Origin: a virus
Length of the DNA stretch: 64,000 nt
IMG/VR virus record: IMGVR_UViG_3300031595_000166
Location: 1 to 64,000 of that record
Strand: one strand, 5' to 3'
In this document: positions 1-8,465 of the stretch, piece by piece
Layout: the number at the start of each line of letters is the position of its first letter
How positions within the stretch are numbered: the first letter of the stretch is position 1
Notes under the pieces: generated by a model
What the model saw: the letters and a program-made list of their open reading frames with translations, nothing else
Told to the model about the DNA's origin: nothing
Database searches by the model: none
Translations under genes and position numbers: made by a program

Positions 1-381
1 TTAATTTTCTAATTTTTCTTCTGTTGTTTCAGTTTCTGGTTTTAGCATTTTTAGATATGGAACTTCTCGTTTTATCTTTGGTTTTCTTGTTAGTATTATA
101 TTAGAACGCGTCATTATCATAAAATGACCATCTGAATAAAACATTGAATGATATTTCGTGCAACTTAATAATTCTTTTATTTCTTTACTACATTTAGTCG
201 CATTTTCTTCGTTGTATTCTAATTTATTTTCCAGTAAGAATTGGATCACATATGATGGTGAGTTAGATTGATCTTCAATAAAAAGGCTTCTTGATACTTT
301 ATATCCACCTTTAACTAAGGCTGTAATAGCCTTGTCTGCATAACTTTCTAACAAAAATGTTATTGTAAGTTTTATATTCAT
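1..381 (-). CDS. Hypothetical protein, paralogue of the gene at 48503-48856
   Basis: 126 residues, no recognised domain. The layout (beta strand, helix, a G-Y-x-V/I-S turn near residue 27, a second strand, then a K-Y-H-S-like segment and a M-x-x-x-S-N strand) matches the 117-residue protein at 48503-48856, including a similar K-L-x-N ending. I infer that the two are diverged paralogues of a small alpha/beta fold. The ATP-grasp gene lies 2 nt upstream, so they are probably co-transcribed. Function unknown. Confidence 0.7.
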   Translation of the reverse strand: MNIKLTITFLLESYADKAITALVKGGYKVSRSLFIEDQSNSPSYVIQFLLENKLEYNEENATKCSKEIKELLSCTKYHSMFYSDGHFMIMTRSNIILTRKPKIKREVPYLKMLKPETETTEEKLEN

Positions 382-383
382 TT

Positions 384-1142
384 TTATTTTTCCTCAACAA
401 TACAGGACGATTTCAATCCATCCAATACTGCAACTGAATCACATCCATATATGCCAGCCGCATATATAGGGTTTTCTTCAATAATTGCATACTTATCTTT
501 ATCATATCTTCCGAGATCAATTACAAAACTATCAACACATTGAACTCTTTCGTCTTTTAAGAGTTTATTTGTAAATGACACAACATCATTAAAATTGTTT
601 TGGTAATTCTTTGTAAGATTGAACTCTGCCGGTTGTTTTGAGATCTGCATTTGTTTTGTATGAAGCCAATAACAAGAACAAGATATTACTTCTCTGTTCT
701 TTACAACGCATCTGTATTCAGAAGTAAAACTCATAACATCTGATATTAAAACTGGCACCCTATCACTCAATGATGAGTTTAATTCTTTACCAGATCCATA
801 TACTTTTGCTGTAAAAACTTTATCATCTGCTGGTTTTATGAACTTTTCTGTTTCCACTAATCTTGCTTCACCTAAATTAGTAAAAATAACTTTTCTACTA
901 ACATATTCTTCTGGAAGTTTTGCGAGCCAATTTAGTGGATTACGAATAAGTTTCCAGCCCATTTGCTCTGCAATTGTTTCGCAAAACAACCATTCACCAT
1001 ATACGGCTCCAACTAATCCTTTACTTTTTAGATAGTCTGGAACTCGCCAGCTATCACTATATACTGACCAGCCAAGCGCCTGTGCAGTATTGATTAGTGT
1101 TCTGGTTTCAGACTTTATATTTGGTGTTGTGATTAGAAGCAT
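384..1142 (-). CDS. ATP-grasp domain protein (probable carboxylate-amine ligase type)
   Basis: About 252 residues. The C-terminal part carries the ATP-grasp signature: a hydrophobic strand with V-I-D-L-G, then I-I-E-E-N-P, which supplies the metal-binding E-x-N, then a short helix. This resembles phage and bacterial ATP-grasp proteins of the DUF4343 kind; these enzymes join a carboxylate to an amine or thiol through an acylphosphate. The substrate is unknown. I chose the ATG at 1142 because it lies 2 nt after the stop of the upstream peptidase gene; the longer frame would need a TTG and overlap that gene by 34 nt. Pairing with a dipeptidase-like gene hints at peptide chemistry, which is inference. 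Confidence 0.7.
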   Translation of the reverse strand: MLLITTPNIKSETRTLINTAQALGWSVYSDSWRVPDYLKSKGLVGAVYGEWLFCETIAEQMGWKLIRNPLNWLAKLPEEYVSRKVIFTNLGEARLVETEKFIKPADDKVFTAKVYGSGKELNSSLSDRVPVLISDVMSFTSEYRCVVKNREVISCSCYWLHTKQMQISKQPAEFNLTKNYQNNFNDVVSFTNKLLKDERVQCVDSFVIDLGRYDKDKYAIIEENPIYAAGIYGCDSVAVLDGLKSSCIVEEK

Positions 1143-1144
1143 TG

Positions 1145-1894
1145 TTATACCAAGTGAGAAAAGACCGGCGAACTCCAAACTAACTTTTCCATTGCAGCTT
1201 TATCGAGATATCGTGTTTTAATTGGATTTTGAATGAAACTTAGAATATCACCACCAGCATAACAATGATATGATTTAGACTGATTACTAATTGAAACACT
1301 ACGAACCGGATTTCCATCAACGAAGTGAAGCGCCGCGTGATCATCAATAGCGTATCCACTTTTGATATTGTTATCAAGCATTTCTTTTTCGTATGCTTCT
1401 CTTCGCATTTTTGAACTATAATGCGGGCAATTGCTATATGGCAAAATACCAAGACAAGGCATTACGCTGAGTTTTCCGGGCACGCTATCAGTAATGCATT
1501 CATCGAACCATACGACGCTACCAGCGCTTCCACCAGATAGGATGATACCAGCATCGTAAGCATCGCGCAAGGCGCTGTCAACTTTCCATTCATTCCATAG
1601 AATGATCATATTTCTGCTATGACCGCCACCAACAAAAACAATATCATTACTCATAATGATATCTTTTATATCTTTAGTGGGTGGATTAAATAATGAAAGG
1701 TATGATGGGATACAAGGGAACCTTTCAAAATATTTTTTAAAATAATTTATGTAGTCAGGATTATCTCCCGATGCTGTTCCTAAAAATAAAATACGAGGAT
1801 TAATTTTTTGGGATTGAGACAAAATATACAATTCAATAGACGGATTTTTATCGTCTAATCCACCAGAACCGATTGCAATTATTTGCTTGGGCAT
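1145..1894 (-). CDS. Peptidase S51 (dipeptidase E-like)
   Basis: 249 residues, full length for peptidase E. N-terminal strand I-I-A-I-G-S-G-G, an F-V-G-G-G-H-S-R-N motif near residue 87, and the nucleophile elbow S-G-G-S-A-G-S with the predicted catalytic Ser123. A later P-H-Y-S-S could supply the His region. Family members cleave Asp-X dipeptides or related substrates such as cyanophycin fragments. It is the first minus-strand gene after the plus-strand GIY-YIG gene and runs straight into the ATP-grasp gene. Specificity cannot be read from sequence. Confidence 0.8.
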   Translation of the reverse strand: MPKQIIAIGSGGLDDKNPSIELYILSQSQKINPRILFLGTASGDNPDYINYFKKYFERFPCIPSYLSLFNPPTKDIKDIIMSNDIVFVGGGHSRNMIILWNEWKVDSALRDAYDAGIILSGGSAGSVVWFDECITDSVPGKLSVMPCLGILPYSNCPHYSSKMRREAYEKEMLDNNIKSGYAIDDHAALHFVDGNPVRSVSISNQSKSYHCYAGGDILSFIQNPIKTRYLDKAAMEKLVWSSPVFSHLV

Positions 1895-1968
1895 TTTACT
1901 TTTTCTTTCATAAATCTACGCATTTTTTAGCATTATTTATGTAAATAATTTACATTTGGAAGACATAA

Positions 1969-2784
1969 ATGCATTACATATACTGTATCACGAACAAAAA
2001 TAACAATAAATCCTATGTCGGTCAAACTGAAAATTTAAAAGGACGCTGGTATAATCATAGGTATGATGGCAAAAAATTACGTAAAGGTCGTTCACATGCG
2101 TTTCAAAATGCTTTACATAAATATGGTAATGATGGCTTTACTTGGCAGGTTATAGAGACACACGACAATCTTGACGACACTAACGAAGCTGAAGAGTTTT
2201 TTATTGATTATTTAGATACGCTTGTTCCCAATGGATATAATATAAAAAGAGGGGGAAACAACCATAAACCTTCCGAAGAAACTAAAAAGAAAATTAGTGC
2301 AACACATAAGTCCCGTGGTACAAAACCACCATCACAATTAGGTGTCGCTCAAAGCGAAAAGAACAAAAAACATTTAAGTGAATTATTTTCTGGTGATGGC
2401 GCTGCTATGAAAAAAATAAATTCACAAACCGCAAAAATTATTTATTTAGAGTATTATAATAATATAGAAAATATAACAATGGAATATTTAACTAATAAAT
2501 ACAACCTTGCTATTAGAACAATAGCAGACATACTTCATAAAATTACTTGGAAGGATGCCACGAAAGATTTGCCAGATATTAATTTTGATGACCCAAAATA
2601 CAAAATGAAAAATATTAAAAATCCTTTTTCTGATGATGAAGTTAGAACAATTAGAAAAGATTTTGCTACCACCTCATTAAAACAAGGTGCGTTTATAAGA
2701 ATAACCGCACAAAAATATGACGCAAAAAGAAGCGGAATATACAATATAGTTAAAAATATTTCATATAAAAATGTGGTCTTATAA
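1969..2784 (+). CDS. GIY-YIG homing endonuclease with NUMOD-type DNA-binding tail
   Basis: 271 residues. Catalytic GIY-YIG module at the N terminus: Y-I-Y at 3-5, Y-V-G-Q-T at 16-20, Arg26 and a conserved Glu around 73-76. A NUMOD3-like S-E-E-T-K-K-K-I-S segment follows near residue 93, then two helix-turn-helix-like stretches. A GGAAG ribosome site lies 6 nt before the ATG. It is on the plus strand, opposite to its neighbours, and its stop abuts the stop of the next gene, as expected for a free-standing homing endonuclease inserted between phage genes. Confidence 0.85.
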   Translation: MHYIYCITNKNNNKSYVGQTENLKGRWYNHRYDGKKLRKGRSHAFQNALHKYGNDGFTWQVIETHDNLDDTNEAEEFFIDYLDTLVPNGYNIKRGGNNHKPSEETKKKISATHKSRGTKPPSQLGVAQSEKNKKHLSELFSGDGAAMKKINSQTAKIIYLEYYNNIENITMEYLTNKYNLAIRTIADILHKITWKDATKDLPDINFDDPKYKMKNIKNPFSDDEVRTIRKDFATTSLKQGAFIRITAQKYDAKRSGIYNIVKNISYKNVVL

Positions 2785-3084
2785 TCATAGTAATACTAAG
2801 TTTTTTACAACCTTATCCAAGTATTCACGCAAGTCATCTGGCGCGAATGCATTAATTAATTCTTGCTCATCACACATATCATTGATCCATTTGATGGTTC
2901 CAGCAATAGGATCGTAATATGGTGCCAGCGCATAACATCTTGGATCGCCAGAACCGTCATCAACACATTCAATTGGATCGCCAACAACAATTTCAAGCCA
3001 AAATCTATTATCTTCCATCCAAGGATACCTCTTATTGAAGTCTGCTTCGTATGTGCGACCATTGGAAGATTTAAAATAAATCAT
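2785..3084 (-). CDS. Hypothetical protein
   Basis: 99 residues, acidic, no recognised domain; W-rich middle and a C terminus ending K-N-L-V-L-L, a loose match to the hydrophobic C-terminal tail shared by many small proteins in this window. It converges on the GIY-YIG gene with no gap between stop codons. Upstream bases contain AAGGAAA, a possible ribosome site rather far from the ATG. Confidence 0.6.
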   Translation of the reverse strand: MIYFKSSNGRTYEADFNKRYPWMEDNRFWLEIVVGDPIECVDDGSGDPRCYALAPYYDPIAGTIKWINDMCDEQELINAFAPDDLREYLDKVVKNLVLL

Positions 3085-3200
3085 TTTAGAACGGTTTCCT
3101 TTTCAAGAGATACTTCCTAACAAGATTACTCGTTCTAATAAAATAGACAGCGGAATATTTCATTAGGTATTTACGAGCCAATAGCACAAAATAAGCGCTG

Positions 3201-3494
3201 CTATACTTTGGCGGATTCGGTAGCAATGGTTGACCTTGCTTCTGCAGATTTGGTAATTCTTGCATCGTGCTCATCTTTGATCCTTTGTAAATCTACAATA
3301 ATTACATCAATTGATTTAGACGCATTGATGAATGTTGTTCCCCACGAATGGGCGACTTTGTCTTGATTGGTGAAGGCATACGCTTGCCATTCATCGCCAA
3401 GGGTTTTCAATACACTTGAAACGGTATCAAAAAATCCCACAAAACTGTTATGAAAACGAACCATGTAAGAACGCATAATTAGGTGATCAATCAT
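3201..3494 (-). CDS. Hypothetical protein, probably translated from a leaderless mRNA
   Basis: 97 residues if started at 3494. The open frame extends upstream, but the promoter (-10 TATATT at 3501-3506) lies inside that extension. The ATG at 3494 is exactly 6 nt past the -10 box, the same spacing seen at 43054, 46658 and 54932, so a leaderless start is likely. The protein is helical, with a C-terminal segment rich in Ala, Lys and Glu resembling a coiled coil. Function unknown. The 116 nt after its stop hold no convincing gene. Confidence 0.6.
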   Translation of the reverse strand: MIDHLIMRSYMVRFHNSFVGFFDTVSSVLKTLGDEWQAYAFTNQDKVAHSWGTTFINASKSIDVIIVDLQRIKDEHDARITKSAEARSTIATESAKV

Positions 3495-3500
3495 CGTCAT

Positions 3501-3529
3501 AATATAATGACGGAATCTGCCCGTGTCAA
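3501..3529 (-). promoter_or_regulatory. Sigma70-type promoter
   Basis: -35 TTGACA (3524-3529, preceded by C), 17-nt spacer, -10 TATATT (3501-3506). The predicted start at 3494 coincides with an ATG, giving a leaderless message. It also separates the minus-strand gene from the divergent plus-strand gene. Confidence 0.75.
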
Positions 3530-3564
3530 GGTGCGTGCTGGTAATACAACGGCATACATATGCG

Positions 3565-3783
3565 ATGGATGATCTTCTAAAACTTGCCGATCTATTCAAT
3601 AAGGAAGTATCTAAGGATATGTTCGGAACCGTTTCATATGCCGATGAGGCGAAACAATTATCGTTATTGGCAGGGAAACTTCATTATCGTTCGGCTGAAC
3701 AAGCAGATCCTGAAAAGAAAAAACAACTTAGTAATGTTGCGAAAATGATATTGCAAGCAAGTGATATGTTGAAACGAGTGTAG
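3565..3783 (+). CDS. Hypothetical small helical protein
   Basis: 72 residues from the ATG at 3565; a longer GTG start at 3523 would read through the promoter region of the divergent gene and is less likely. Sequence is Leu/Lys/Asp-rich and helical (starts M-D-D-L-L-K-L-A-D-L) with no recognised motif. It is one of three plus-strand genes. No clear ribosome site is visible, so the start is uncertain. The stop is 3 nt from the convergent helicase stop. Confidence 0.5.
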   Translation: MDDLLKLADLFNKEVSKDMFGTVSYADEAKQLSLLAGKLHYRSAEQADPEKKKQLSNVAKMILQASDMLKRV

Positions 3784-3785
3784 AA

Positions 3786-5213
3786 TTATTTATTAACGAA
3801 GTAAATAGTGTCTTTGGAGCGGGTTAAGCAAACATAACGGATATTGCGTTCTTCTTGTTCTTCGGAAGGTCTAAATGATGCCTCCAATACGAACACATTA
3901 TTACGCTCCTTGCCTTTAAAACTATGTATAGTCGCGAAGACAACTTTACTATTATCATCGTCATCTCGAAACAATTCTTTGATATTGTTCTGAACATCTT
4001 CGATTGTTTTAGCATCTTCGCATAAATTTAACATACATTCATATTTGTCATATATCGTAGCAGGATTCCTTTTCTTTTCCAGCAACCGATTTACTTCCGA
4101 GTTCTTCCAAGTAGTTAGCCAATTGACAAACTCTTTTAAGTCTTTTTTGCCTGATTTCTTTATTAGGAATAATAATCCTTTGTCAATATCTTTGCCTTGT
4201 ATTTCGCTCGGTATCTTGTGTCGTAAGAATGACATACAATGTTTTACTAATGGCGCGTTGGTTCTTGACAAAATACAATCACCACCTTTTGCATATTCCA
4301 TTAATCTATCTTCTTTAATATAGATTATATTACCGTCTTTTGCATTTGGTGCGTGTTCAATATCAGGAACATATTTTTGTGCTAATTTGATTACTTTTTT
4401 TGGACAACGATATGATATTGGAAGTGGCAATACTTTTGCTTTTAGTCGATCTCTTACATTGAAAACGCCATTAATATCTACGCCGGCAAAATTAAAAATT
4501 GCTTGCCTGTCATCGCCCCAAGCGAATATTCGTCCAGTTTTTTTGCAAGCAGACAATGCCAATTCAATTTGTGATTTTGTTAAATCTTGTAATTCATCAA
4601 TTAACACATAATCATATTGTGATGACGGTAATCGGTTTATAACGCAGAACCAGATCATATCATTAAAATCAACAATTTCTCTTTGATCTTTACATATACT
4701 TAATATTTTAACTACTGTTTTAGTAAAAACATCTCTTTCTAATTCAAGTGGAATAACATCAAAATTATCCATCAATTCATCAATTTTTGATGGCGCGTCT
4801 GTTAGTGATGCTTTACATAACCCAACTGTTTTTTCCAAAAGAAACGCATCTCCCGCCGACAACCCACTGGGGAATAATTGGTATATGATATGTTTGACTT
4901 TATCTGGAACGATCTGAACTTTACCATAGCACGATCGTATAATTTTTAAACCTAACGAATGTAATGTAGAAACATCTACATATGATTTGTTTATTCTTTC
5001 TTCTAACTCAACCGCTATCGACTTAGAAAAAGCAACGGCTAAAACCTTGGAACGTTTATTCGGGATACGTTTTATTACTTCAATTAAAACTGACGTTTTT
5101 CCGGCGCCCGCCCTGGCAATTATTATGGTATGTTGCCCATTTTTACCATTTGCTATTTCCTCAAAAATCGCGTTTTGATATTGACTATATACTATTGGTG
5201 ATGGTTTAGCCAC
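3786..5213 (-). CDS. UvrD/Rep-like superfamily 1 DNA helicase
   Basis: 475 residues. Helicase motifs in order: Walker A G-A-G-K-T at 36-40; motif Ia V-A-F-S-K-S; T-L-H-S; Walker B I-D-E-L-Q-D; motif III W-G-D-D-R-Q-A-I-F; motif IV S-Y-R-C-P; motif V T-I-H-S-F-K-G-K-E; motif VI C-L-T-R-S. It is shorter than UvrD or Rep (about 670-720), so the inserted 1B/2B subdomains are reduced. Such phage helicases translocate 3'-5' on single-stranded DNA in replication or repair. The exact role is not determined. Confidence 0.85.
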   Translation of the reverse strand: MAKPSPIVYSQYQNAIFEEIANGKNGQHTIIIARAGAGKTSVLIEVIKRIPNKRSKVLAVAFSKSIAVELEERINKSYVDVSTLHSLGLKIIRSCYGKVQIVPDKVKHIIYQLFPSGLSAGDAFLLEKTVGLCKASLTDAPSKIDELMDNFDVIPLELERDVFTKTVVKILSICKDQREIVDFNDMIWFCVINRLPSSQYDYVLIDELQDLTKSQIELALSACKKTGRIFAWGDDRQAIFNFAGVDINGVFNVRDRLKAKVLPLPISYRCPKKVIKLAQKYVPDIEHAPNAKDGNIIYIKEDRLMEYAKGGDCILSRTNAPLVKHCMSFLRHKIPSEIQGKDIDKGLLFLIKKSGKKDLKEFVNWLTTWKNSEVNRLLEKKRNPATIYDKYECMLNLCEDAKTIEDVQNNIKELFRDDDDNSKVVFATIHSFKGKERNNVFVLEASFRPSEEQEERNIRYVCLTRSKDTIYFVNK

Positions 5214-5219
5214 AATTAC

Positions 5220-6125
5220 CTATATGTTTGTTCTGTATTTTAGCATTTGCTCAATCCAAGTCATAAACTCTTCATATGGCATATCAGATTTTGCTCTATT
5301 ACATATGCGACAACAACTAATACAATTATCCAATGTATAACCAAACTCATTATGAATTCGATCAATACCGTTATATGCTATTTCTTTTGGCGGACTACCA
5401 GCACTACTATTTAAATATATTTTAACCATTGTTGGGCTGCTATCACAATAAAAACAGTTTTTATATATTAAAAATATAAGTTGTTCTAATGATAAATCAA
5501 AAAATAACCGTCTTCTTTTAGCACTCGCAACATATGATCTAAATATATAATTAACCACTGCCATATTGTTAGGCAGTGTATTGCCAGCAGATATTAGTTC
5601 CCCTGTTTTACATCCACAACTTTTAGTTCCATTACGACGTAAATGAGTATGTGGGATATATATCTCTTTACCGCAATCACAAACACATAACCATTTTTTT
5701 ATATTTCTTCTATATTCCTTTACTAAAATATAACCAATTTTTCGATTTGTAAAATCCTCTTTGTTTCTAACTTTACATCCTGTATTACCGCAACTTTTTG
5801 TTTTTCCCTTTCGCAAACTTTTTCCATCAACAAAAGATATTTCACCACATTCACATAAGCACTTCCATTTTCCTTGTTCAAAAGATTTTACAATTAATTT
5901 ACCGAATACCTGACTTGTTAGATCGATTCGGGGCTGTGATATTCTACAATTACCACAAGTGGTGGTAGCGCCCTTTAATAATGAATATTTACTAATATCT
6001 TTTTCATTTCCGCAATCGCAAACACAATGCCATATCGGATAATTCTCATTTGACAATCTATATTGTGCTGTTAATTTTCCAAACTTTCTACCAATAAGAT
6101 CATCCGTTAATTTTATTTTCGACAT
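5220..6125 (-). CDS. HNH endonuclease with repeated zinc-binding modules
   Basis: 301 residues. The N-terminal two thirds has three modules of the type F-G-K-L ... W-x-C-x-C-D/E-C-G ... S-C-G, each a probable zinc site. The C terminus has the HNH core: F-Y-C-D, then N-G-I-D-R-I-H-N at about 250-257, then C-C-R-I-C-N-x-A-K. This architecture is common in free-standing phage homing endonucleases. Unlike the GIY-YIG genes it lies in the same direction as its neighbours. About 140 AT-rich bases without a gene lie upstream (6126-6265). Confidence 0.8.
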   Translation of the reverse strand: MSKIKLTDDLIGRKFGKLTAQYRLSNENYPIWHCVCDCGNEKDISKYSLLKGATTTCGNCRISQPRIDLTSQVFGKLIVKSFEQGKWKCLCECGEISFVDGKSLRKGKTKSCGNTGCKVRNKEDFTNRKIGYILVKEYRRNIKKWLCVCDCGKEIYIPHTHLRRNGTKSCGCKTGELISAGNTLPNNMAVVNYIFRSYVASAKRRRLFFDLSLEQLIFLIYKNCFYCDSSPTMVKIYLNSSAGSPPKEIAYNGIDRIHNEFGYTLDNCISCCRICNRAKSDMPYEEFMTWIEQMLKYRTNI

Positions 6126-6265
6126 ATTAAAACTCCTTAATTGTCTATATCAACAATCAAGCAGTTTTAACTAATTTTCCACTTCTTTTTTGATATAAAA
6201 TTACCTATAATAATGCTGTTTTATTGACAAAATTATATTTAATTTTATTCTATAAAAATCTGGAA

Positions 6266-6559
6266 CTAAATTTTAAATTTATTTAATAACTGCTGTCGCG
6301 CTAATTGAGATTCTTTATGATCTTGCTCTGCTTTCTTTTGTTTTTCTTCAAGTTTATTTATATAATAATCACATCCTTTTTTTACCGCTAACTCAAAAGA
6401 TTGATCTGCAAACGTGGGCTCATCCTGAGCATATAAATCAAAAGAAACTTGAAAATTATTTTTTTCATCAACGGAAATATGTAAAGATGCCTGTCTCGGG
6501 TAATAGTGATCTGATTTATGAAGTTCAAAAATACTTTTTAATAACTGATTGATATCCAT
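6266..6559 (-). CDS. Hypothetical protein with charged coiled-coil C terminus
   Basis: 97 residues. An N-terminal alpha/beta part is followed from residue 62 by a Lys/Glu/Gln-rich helix likely to form a coiled coil. A weak GGAG-like ribosome site lies near the ATG. Not recognised. Confidence 0.6.
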   Translation of the reverse strand: MDINQLLKSIFELHKSDHYYPRQASLHISVDEKNNFQVSFDLYAQDEPTFADQSFELAVKKGCDYYINKLEEKQKKAEQDHKESQLARQQLLNKFKI

Positions 6560-6593
6560 TAATTATCTCCTAAAATATATTGTTTTTAATGTT

Positions 6594-6929
6594 TTAAACA
6601 TTTTCTAACTCCTCATACAAGAAACTCTCGCTCTCAACAAGATCTCTCATCACAAGTAATCCCTTATCAAGCAATTCACCCTCGTTCTCAATAGGTATAT
6701 TCCACAAGCCAGCGCTAATCGCCCTAACTAATTTAGGATTTCTTGCGTTCCTCAATTCAATTAAATACTCGCCAAGCGTTATATCAAGTTTTGTTTTGTC
6801 AATCCAAAACTTACGGAATGTAGGAAGATATATATTTAGAATGTGAAAAATATCATTCCAATATGTATCTATTACATTCCAATACTCGTTTTTTGTTGTG
6901 GGAGATCTATATGTCTTCTGGCTCGTCAT
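6594..6929 (-). CDS. Hypothetical protein
   Basis: About 111 residues from the ATG at 6929; earlier ATGs at 6932 and 6974 are possible but increase the overlap with the upstream gene, which ends at 6907. Aromatic-rich N-terminal half (Y-W, Y-W, F-W) and a helical, acidic C terminus. No known domain. Confidence 0.55.
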   Translation of the reverse strand: MTSQKTYRSPTTKNEYWNVIDTYWNDIFHILNIYLPTFRKFWIDKTKLDITLGEYLIELRNARNPKLVRAISAGLWNIPIENEGELLDKGLLVMRDLVESESFLYEELENV

Positions 6930-7095
6930 CATATCGACCAGCATAATTCCTGTATGTGTTTTGTAAGTCTTCAACTAATTTAGTTAGATATTCACCATTA
7001 TTTTCGTTATTACGATCATCAATAATACATATTAGTTCGGTAAGCAATTTTTGCATACCGTATTGATCGAGTAATTTTTCGAGTTCTTTTCTCAT
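6907..7095 (-). CDS. Hypothetical small helical protein
   Basis: 62 residues from the ATG at 7095, which overlaps the upstream stop as ATGA. Leu/Glu/Lys-rich helices and an acidic end D-D-E-P-E-D-I. Not recognised; translational coupling with the gene at 7092 is likely. Confidence 0.55.
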   Translation of the reverse strand: MRKELEKLLDQYGMQKLLTELICIIDDRNNENNGEYLTKLVEDLQNTYRNYAGRYDDEPEDI

Positions 7096-7274
7096 ATACA
7101 ATTTTCGCCAATTCCTGTTACTTCAAGCCATTCTTTTTGCGGACTATCTTCTGACCATTCTGGAAAATGTCTTCCAACGCCTACTTTACAATTCACACAC
7201 TCCCAACCAATTACCGTTGTTTTACCATTACTTTTATTTGTGTGTATCACTTGCTTCCAGACATGGGGTTTCAT
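7092..7274 (-). CDS. Hypothetical protein with C-x-x-C motif
   Basis: 60 residues: H-V-W-K, then G-W-E-C-V-N-C-K, then S-E-D-S-P and a final E-N-C-I. One C-x-x-C suggests half a zinc site or a small treble-clef remnant. Overlaps both neighbours by 4 nt. Function unknown. Confidence 0.6.
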   Translation of the reverse strand: MKPHVWKQVIHTNKSNGKTTVIGWECVNCKVGVGRHFPEWSEDSPQKEWLEVTGIGENCI

Positions 7275-7441
7275 ATATCGATCTTTTTCTTCTTACCAGC
7301 ACTTTTTATCCTTACAATTTCTGCCATCAATGTATCTGTTATTGTATTGGCGAATTGTTCAATCCACGCCCTATACATTTCAGGCGTGGTATCGATTTCT
7401 GGTTTAGATTTTTTAGATTTTGTTGTTTTCTTTTTCGGCAT
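7271..7441 (-). CDS. Hypothetical Lys-rich small protein
   Basis: 56 residues from the ATG at 7441, just after the stop of the vWA gene; the longer frame reads into that gene. Both ends are basic (K-K-K-T-T-K-S-K-K and K-K-K-K-I-D-I) around a short helix. It could bind nucleic acid, which is only inference from charge. Confidence 0.5.
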   Translation of the reverse strand: MPKKKTTKSKKSKPEIDTTPEMYRAWIEQFANTITDTLMAEIVRIKSAGKKKKIDI

Positions 7442-7442
7442 A

Positions 7443-8144
7443 TTACTTTTTATCTGGTGTTCCAACAACTGGCGGAACAACTACTACTGGTGCTTGTGAT
7501 GTTTTGTCGAGATTGAAAAATCCAGTTTCACCAACATCTGCTGCATTCAATGAAGAATCCATACGATATTGCGTCAAGTTTTTGCTAATTAAATTATAAG
7601 TTTGACCTACACCAGCAGCCGTGGCAGCGAACTTCCTTGAATTATTTGTATTCATTCCAAGTGATTGGGAACCTTTGAAGGCGTCGATCCCGGCTCCTGA
7701 AAATACGAATAACCATGAGTATTTGTTCGTCTGATGCTGAACCATTTCTTTGATTTTATCAATGGCGAACTCCGTACTTGCGTTCTCTTCGCCATCTGTC
7801 ATAACAAGAACAATTATCTTACTTGGACGTTCATTTTCTGGCATTGCTGAAAGACGGGCACCTAATGAATTAACCGTTCTACCAACGCTATCTAATAGCG
7901 CAGTATATCCATTGCATACATATGTTGCTGGTGTTAAGTCCGCAACACTGTCTAATGGAACGAAGTCATGCACTAATTTATAGTCGGAAGCGAATGTTGC
8001 GAGCGTCAATACCGCTTCTCCCTTAACTTTTCGTTGTTCAGCAACGAAGGAATTAAATCCTTCTATTGTCTCTTTGCTCAATTTACCCATTGAACCACTA
8101 CGATCAAGTATAACTGCTATTGCTGTAAAATCTGGTTTTGTCAT
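7443..8144 (-). CDS. von Willebrand factor A (vWA) domain protein
   Basis: 233 residues from the ATG at 8144, which has a TAGGA ribosome site 7 nt upstream. Complete MIDAS metal site: D-R-S-G-S-M-G at 14-20, a Thr in Y-T-A-L-L-D-S and an Asp in M-T-D-G-E-E-N. The C terminus is a Val/Pro-rich tail. vWA proteins mediate metal-dependent protein binding and often partner with ATPases or assembly factors; the partner here is unknown. The open frame continues upstream without a stop, but that part belongs to a separate frameshifted gene. Confidence 0.8.
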   Translation of the reverse strand: MTKPDFTAIAVILDRSGSMGKLSKETIEGFNSFVAEQRKVKGEAVLTLATFASDYKLVHDFVPLDSVADLTPATYVCNGYTALLDSVGRTVNSLGARLSAMPENERPSKIIVLVMTDGEENASTEFAIDKIKEMVQHQTNKYSWLFVFSGAGIDAFKGSQSLGMNTNNSRKFAATAAGVGQTYNLISKNLTQYRMDSSLNAADVGETGFFNLDKTSQAPVVVVPPVVGTPDKK

Positions 8145-8152
8145 TGTATATC

Positions 8153-8465
8153 CTATTGTTTTATTGTATATGCTTTTCTTATGAAAAGACTTGTAAAATC
8201 TATTTGTTCTGCTCTTGGACAATCTGCTAAGGCTTCTAATACTGGTTCCAATGCAATCTCTGCATTTGGCAACTAATATATCCATTATTCTATCTCTATG
8301 TGCTCGTGTAAAATTATTATTGAAACAAGCACCATATTTTGCTAATTGGTTAGCGCAACTTTGTAAAAACTCTTCTGTGTTATCATCCCAATAATAAAAA
8401 TTACTCTCTAATGCATCAATTAGTTTTGTTGCTTCTTCTGGCGTTGTAGGGTTTTTCCATTTCAT
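8153..8465 (-). pseudogene. Frameshifted hypothetical gene (needs +1 shift at about 8273)
   Basis: The first 64 or so codons read in the frame of the vWA gene, but the following sequence is protein-like only in the +1 frame: E-P-V-L-E-A-L-A-D-C, then a stop TAG 8 nt before the vWA ATG. Skipping one G in TTA-G-TTG joins M-D-I-L to L-P-N-A-E and gives a coherent 103-residue helical protein. In the uncorrected frame the segment is Ser/Arg/Lys-rich and unconvincing. It may be a real mutation, a programmed +1 shift or a sequence error. Function unknown. Confidence 0.65.

Noticed and set aside
1143-1178. Longer N terminus for the ATP-grasp protein
   Set aside because: Requires a TTG start inside the upstream gene; the ATG at 1142 follows that gene's stop by 2 nt.
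3086-3274. 62-codon minus ORF overlapping the 3201 gene
   Set aside because: Overlaps the better-supported gene by 74 nt in another frame and lacks a ribosome site; a shorter 25-codon form could exist but nothing supports it.
6226-6262. Plus-strand promoter TTGACA with TATAAA-like box
   Set aside because: No plus-strand gene follows, and the stretch is so AT-rich that chance matches are expected.
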